From contig NW_019775358.1 in assembly GCF_001039355.2 (NCBI RefSeq), positions 1,467 to 63,466 of the forward strand: 62,000 bases of DNA, written 5' to 3'. This document shows, piece by piece, positions 57,200 through 62,000 of the stretch (positions are counted from its first letter, which is position 1; every line of letters starts with the position of its first letter). The notes under the pieces were generated by a model. That model did not search any database. It saw only the letters and a list, made by a program, of their open reading frames with translations, and was not told where the DNA came from. The stretch comes from Lingula anatina (Eukaryota > Brachiopoda > Lingulata > Lingulida > Lingulidae). The translations under genes and the position numbers were made by a program.

Positions 57200-57735
57200 T
57201 AGTTATCCAGGTCAAACAAGCCCTGGTTACAGGATAAAAAAAAAAAAAAAACTACAAAAGATTGTCGAAAAGGCAGGAAATGTAATTGGAACAGATCTTA
57301 CCCACATCCATTCCGTTTATCTCAATAGGGTTACAAATAAAACAGATTCCATCATGACTCGTACTACCCATCCAGCTCATACACTATTCAAATCTAACTC
57401 GAGGCTTTTAATTTTTAAGGGTAGTAAGCGATTTTTATCTAGCTTTAATCATTCAGCAGTAACTCTTTTTAACACTTGTACGTAATTTCATTTAAGTACA
57501 ATTTTAAAGTTTTATTCAACAATGGCCCTACATTGGAGACACGACATTACCATAATGAAATGCAGATACACGTAGCACCTGCGAAAAGAAAACTAACGAC
57601 CCAGAACTTTATAACGTTCTTCCAATACACAGCTTGTAAAATGAGTTGATATGAGATACTTTAATGTTGACTGAGTTGAAACGTATATAAAAGATGCAGC
57701 TTTTTGCATTTCAATGAGTATGCGTTTTTTGAAGA
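57200..57735 (+). repeat. Relic B, 3' part, with a second TATA-like block
   Basis: Continues relic B after the Tc1 element: GTTATCCAGGTCAAACAAGC and then a block homologous to 44.69-45.23 kb, including TATATAAAAGATGCAGC at 57684, equivalent to the SCP8 TATA box at 45179. Homology stops near 57.73 kb where SCP8 would continue toward its first exon; here it abuts a minus-strand SCP exon-1 relic instead. Confidence 0.7.
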
Positions 57736-57920
57736 GTTTGCAATGAATTGTCAATCCACGGACAAGAGGGAAGTTTGGCTCAAGACCTGAGAGTTACATA
57801 GGTGGCAGTAAGGCCTTAATCTCAAGGTACCTGTTAGCTGAACTGTTCTTGTTAATCCGAGGTTGTTTTGGATAACCCTTAATAGTCTCCAACCAAGTAT
57901 TGCAGTGTTTGACATAACGG
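57736..57920 (-). pseudogene. Orphan SCP7-like exon-1 relic C
   Basis: Minus-strand counterpart of SCP7 exon 1: TTGTCAATCCACGGACAA, GAAGTTTGGCTCAAGACCTG and TGCAGTGTTTGACATAACGG are shared with 40.86-41.03 kb. The donor is lost (the sequence opposite GTAAGT is changed) and the frame is interrupted. Its upstream side to about 58.37 kb also matches SCP7. It was placed here by duplication and rearrangement. Confidence 0.65.
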
Positions 57921-58319
57921 ATATCCTGCACTGGGATACAATCTATCAGTTTTTTTTTTTTTTTTTTTCTGTATCTAGCAACGAAAGTGTGAGCCGTCCT
58001 TCTTTCTTTACCCGCAACTGGCTGCATGATCGTGACTTGACCTTTAAAATAGGTATCAACCCACAGCACGATCAGTGAACCATTCCCCACTAAACGTTTA
58101 TCCCTTTACAAATATATTACCTCCGTAAAAAAGTGGCATTTCACATTATACCTTCACAAAGTAATACATCTAGTAACAATAAGAAATAAATAACAATAAG
58201 GGTACTCTGTGACCCACAAGCCCTTGTTTGGATGTTATCGACCAACGTGACATCTATCAGCAACCTAGTGCGTGTTTCAAAAAGGCATTTGTAATATATA
58301 AAAAAGTCTCCAATCTTAA

Positions 58320-58615
58320 AAGTTTTATTGAATTTAAAGGGGCCCTGGAATGAAGAAATCACACATCTATTTTAAATCTAATATTTATTTGTAGTTATAT
58401 TTGTGTTTATTTAAAATATCTTAAGTTTACCAAATAAAGTGTGTATAGGGGTACATGTTAACAAATAATTATACAAAGCGTTATAACATTTTTAAACATC
58501 ACGTTTAAATCATCCACCTAAAAATGTCAAAGGACATCTATTACTAGTGTAGCTCGGAAAATATGTCCAACTGGAACATCTATACCTGACTGCAGGACTT
58601 AGAATACTAAGTAAT
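58320..58615. repeat. Inverted partner of 50.33-50.69 kb
   Basis: Reverse-complement match to the segment left of the SCP9 unit; see that entry. Immediately right of it the direct SCP9/SCP10 duplication begins. Confidence 0.75.
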
Positions 58616-59431
58616 GGGTGTTCACAGGACTTTTAATCCAAGGAAATTGAACATGCGTTTCTAGGAATGGGACACCCAGGACATGCATTCCCAGGACATC
58701 CATTCCCTCCACAGCAACCCATTATTATAAAGTCTGGATCGTCAATAATATTTCCTTTCTCTTCACTTAAAAATCCTTAAAATGATGGGGTTGGACGTGG
58801 ATCTCTATCATTTTCCCAGCTACGGCACAGATCAAACTTGAATTGAATTAATATCTAACCCGGCATGGCACCATGCATATCATACTACCATCAAAAAGTG
58901 CTATCTTCTCGGGATTAGACACTAAATAGACTTCCTGCGGGGATTACACAACAAGCATTCAAGTGGGTAGGCCATATTTGATTCCATGTTGTTAAGTAAA
59001 TTAATACGCGTATCGAGCGCGGGGCCACATTAAGGTCACTTGTTTACGTAACACCTGCTTATTAAATTGCCAATCTCTCAAAGAATACCAGTAAAGATTG
59101 CACCGCTCATGAATACCCCTTATGTGAAAAGTCAATCTTGCGAGACCTAAAGGCAATTGCCTTATCATGAATATGAAATATACACGTAATGAACAAAATG
59201 GATGCCTTTGAACTTTATAGCTCTCACAATCCATACCTAACAAAAGGAGTTAATATGATAGATGGGTTAATGTTGACGGGGTGAAAATTGCATACAAAAG
59301 ATGCAGTTTTTCTTGCATTTCAATTAGAATGCCTTTTTGATGTTCGCATACAGATATGTTTCAACTCAGACCACTGTACCATTCGTAAAACAGAACAAGC
59401 GTGTGAAAGTAAAGCGCTTCTCGTGCCAGAA

Positions 59432-61655
59432 ATGTATTGCATAGCCATGCTGAATATGCCAAGACTTATTCAACGCCGCCTGATTGGGCTAGCTACGATA
59501 GTACAACCCAACAGAAAATTGGGGAGATTAATCCTACCTGCTCAAAACTTATCAAAGAAGATAACAGTGTCCGTATTTGATAAACAAAGGGGGATGGCGC
59601 CAGTTATCCACCTCAAGCAAGGCCTGGTGAAACAGCCATGGCATTTTAGAAAGGTTAGTGATATGAGATATTGTGTTAAGTCTTTCGTCTCCATGTGTTC
59701 CTTTTCAATAAATCCTTGTCTTAAATAATATCAAAGCAAGACATCTCTCAGTAATGTTTAATCACAAAGCAAAGATCTGTTAAATAGGTTTTACTTTTTT
59801 CTGCGATATATCATGTGGTGAAGCAATTAAAACGATTTTGACGTCTACCATGCTTATGATCGTGGAGATTTTTATGATGATAAGTTTGGGTCATATTGCG
59901 CTTGCAACTTTTATGCAACCCTTTTGCAAACTCAGTCGCAAGGAGGTTGTCATAGGTTTTAAAGTGGTCGCATAATGTTGCTTACAGGTTGCAAGCTATC
60001 ACTGACACATACAAGCATTTTTTGTGCACCAACAACAAATGTGACTGAGGATGACAAATATGGATACCCCAATGGTTGCTTATCGGTCTTTTCTTGGTTG
60101 CCAGTAGTTCGTTATAACCAGACTAAAACCAGGTGTACGCCACTTGCAACTGCACTGTCGAACAAGGATTAAAGCATAATTAAATTTATAATTATCATTA
60201 TTGCAGTGCTGGTTGCAATACGAATTAGATATTTAGCTATAGTAATGTTTGTTTTCTCACAAACGTTAAATAAAGAAAGCATGTGATGAAACTAACCCAA
60301 CTTCCAAGCCTTCTTTGTGAAGGTTCCATTTCACTAGGAGGTTTTCTTGTCTTATGAGAGGGGAATGGATGTGAAAGAGAATCGTCAAAAGTTTCCAACA
60401 AATATGATCTCTGCCACCTTGTGGTTACCAGTAGGCAATCGATCACTACAGTCCTGCAACTGTTTTCAAGTATCAGCAAGTGGTCGCTGACAGGTTGTCT
60501 ATCGCTCGAAAAACGGTGTGCGACTGGTAAACCATAGCTTGAATGTGGTCTTCAGAGGTTGCAGATACTATACATACCGCAACCTTGTTTCGACCGGTGT
60601 ATTAAATGTTGCCGATCAAAATATGCCAAAGATTCTCATTCAGCTCGCAAAGTGATTACAAGCGACCGCCATTTTGTGGTTGCTCAACGGTTGCCAAAAG
60701 GTTGCAAGCACAGTGTAACCAGTGCTTTACTGGTCAAATGTGAATAAATAAAACCAGCAATATGAAATAAGAACCGAAGTGTAATCTTGGTATTTCCTTG
60801 CTTGTTCAGCCTGATGAATACCCACAAATTACAGGCTCGGACCATTGGAGACGAAAAATGCGTACCTTATTTAGGGCCTTCGACGTAAACGGTGATGGTT
60901 ACTTGACAGAAGAAGATTTTGAGATGAGCGCCAGGCGTTGTTCAGAGTACATGAATCTTAATGGTAAATGTTTTAATTTTCAATATAAATGTCAATATTG
61001 GTTTCATACTACAGGTTTGTTTGGCAATAAAAGCAATACTATATATTATGTTTCTAAAATATTGTATCATTTATTCAGTAAGTAATCCTTTTTTATTTCG
61101 CTCATACGCGTGCATACGCATTTAACGTACAAGTGTGTCTTTCAATCAAAGTAATTAAAAACCAATTAAAAAAAAGGACTATTGTAATACACATAGTCTT
61201 TGATCTATTTGTATATATACTGTACCGTATACATTTCAGAAGAAAACACTAAAATCCTTCTGGACCAACGCCTTACCTACTGGAGAGATTCAATGTCTAA
61301 AGATTCGACAGGTAGGAATATAGGTAAAATATCCGAGGACCAGTTCGTGGAGAAACAGCTCGTGACCATGAACGACAACAATTTCCGAGAAAGTTTCTTT
61401 GATATCCTTTGTTCAAGATTTAAAATGATGGATCTTGACGGCGATGGACTTATTTCTCCAGATGAACATGCTGCTATTTTCTACGGTTTCAACATCCCTC
61501 CTGAGCACTCAAAGAAAATATTTGACATCATAGACAGCAACAGTGACGGCTTCATTACCCAAGAAGAGTTCATTTGCGCACTTATTGAATTTTATTTAAC
61601 CGAAAATCCTGACAACAAATACAACGAGTGCAACGGTCCGCTCGTTGACAATTAA
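59432..61655 (+). CDS. SCP10: SCP-like EF-hand protein with basic leader
   Basis: Exons 59432-59653, 60810-60963 and 61240-61655 (donors GTTAGT and GTAAAT, acceptors GTTCAG and TTTCAG, phases 0 and 1) encode 263 residues, closely similar to SCP9. The leader (74 residues) starts M-Y-C-I-A-M-L-N and lacks acidic residues until about 50. EF1 (99-110, D-V-N-G-D-G), EF3 (190-201, D-L-D-G-D-G) and EF4 (224-235, D-S-N-S-D-G) are canonical. Differences from SCP9 fall mostly outside the loops. The reading frame is open for about 48 codons upstream of the chosen ATG, to 59288, but this lies in the promoter-like region, and the homologous start in SCP9 is at the same place. TATA-like ATACAAAAGATGCAG near 59.29 kb. 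The last gene in the window. Confidence 0.9.
59894..60714. mobile_element. MITE in SCP10 intron 1 (orthologous insertion to SCP9)
   Basis: Same 0.82 kb element as at 52084-52918 with small indels, including one of about 30 bp near 60.31 kb. Confidence 0.7.
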
Positions 61656-62000
61656 AATTGATGTTCTTTCTATCGCCAAAAGAGAAAAAACAAATATTTT
61701 GCCCAAATGATTATTGAGTTTACAAGAAACACATATGTACTGCAATGAACATTACATTCCATATGAGTGCCTGAACATACGGGACCAGTAAATAGACAGG
61801 TACAGAAATAAGTGCCGAATGCGTGAAACACAAAGTGAACAAAGTGTATTACCAAAGTCACATACAAAATAGTGTAAATGATTGTAGACGTTTAATCGAA
61901 ATATTTGTTGTGAGACGCTAACACAGAATGCTTAAACTCTCTCAAATATATTTAAAGATCTGATATATAACAATTCATTTAATAGCTAGCTTATAACATG
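61656..62000. other. SCP10 3' flank
   Basis: Matches 53.86-54.24 kb downstream of SCP9 with deletions; no gene seen before the window end. Confidence 0.7.

Noticed and set aside
6976-61655. Calmodulin, troponin C or calexcitin identity for the EF-hand genes
   Set aside because: Degenerate EF2, the spacing of EF1/3/4 and the GPLV terminus fit the SCP family; four evenly spaced canonical hands are not present.
1-62000. tRNA, rRNA and other structural RNA genes
   Set aside because: I looked for cloverleaf-like arms and rRNA motifs by eye and found none convincing; tRNAscan-SE and Infernal would be decisive.

Overview
This is eukaryotic DNA, almost certainly from an invertebrate animal and most likely a lophotrochozoan. 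A mollusc fits best, but a brachiopod or annelid is not excluded. The evidence is GT-AG introns, AT-rich DNA with many microsatellites, mixed DNA transposons plus Penelope-like and LTR-like retroelement pieces, and a gene family whose closest recognisable relatives are the annelid/mollusc sarcoplasmic calcium-binding proteins (SCPs). The species cannot be named from sequence alone.

The window is essentially one tandem cluster of SCP-like EF-hand genes. I number them SCP1 to SCP10 by position: 1, 2, 3 (+), 4, 5, 6, 7 (-), 8, 9, 10 (+). All share one architecture. A first coding exon (about 59-74 codons when whole) encodes a basic, nearly acid-free leader. Intron 1 is phase 0. Exon 2 (154 or 157 nt) carries EF-hand 1. 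Intron 2 is phase 1. Exon 3 (398-422 nt) carries a degenerate EF-hand 2, canonical EF-hands 3 and 4, and a C-terminal N-x-Y-N-(E/x)-x-x-G-P-L-V motif. Four subfamilies are visible: A (SCP1, SCP2), B (SCP3, 8, 9, 10), C (SCP4) and D (SCP5, 6, 7). SCP1, 4, 5, 6, 8, 9 and 10 read as intact three-exon genes. SCP2 and SCP3 have intact EF-hand cores but damaged first exons. SCP7 is a pseudogene with most of exon 3 missing. Orphan first exons and a fragment of a second exon lie between the genes.

Layout: 1-6.9 kb gene-poor flank with non-autonomous transposons; 6.9-9.0 SCP1; 9.7-11.1 a deleted Harbinger element; 11.1-14.7 intergenic with a Penelope fragment; 14.7-16.8 SCP2 (contains an assembly gap); 18.5-21.7 SCP3 with exon 1 split by an insertion; 22.7-25 SCP4; 27.2-29.6 SCP5; 30.6-33.5 a pile of transposons; 34.4-37.1 SCP6; 39.9-41.0 SCP7 pseudogene; 42 kb a fucosyltransferase-like relic; 44-48.1 exon-1 relic and SCP8 plus a second, probably allelic, copy joined at an n; 48.6-49.6 a tandem-repeat transposon; 50-54 SCP9; 55.2-57.7 exon-1 relic split by a Tc1-like transposon; 57.7-58.6 inverted and relic blocks; 59.4-61.7 SCP10.

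The genes are paralogues and probably do related jobs, namely Ca2+/Mg2+ buffering in excitable or muscle cells, rather than forming a pathway. The unusual feature is the leader. Known SCPs are cytosolic and start close to EF-hand 1, whereas here a separate, fast-changing exon adds an Arg/Leu/Ser-rich N-terminus that looks like a mitochondrial targeting presequence. Block duplications (SCP5 with SCP6 units; SCP9 with SCP10 units; the two exon-1 relic units) and transposon insertions with paralogous empty sites allow the order of events to be read.
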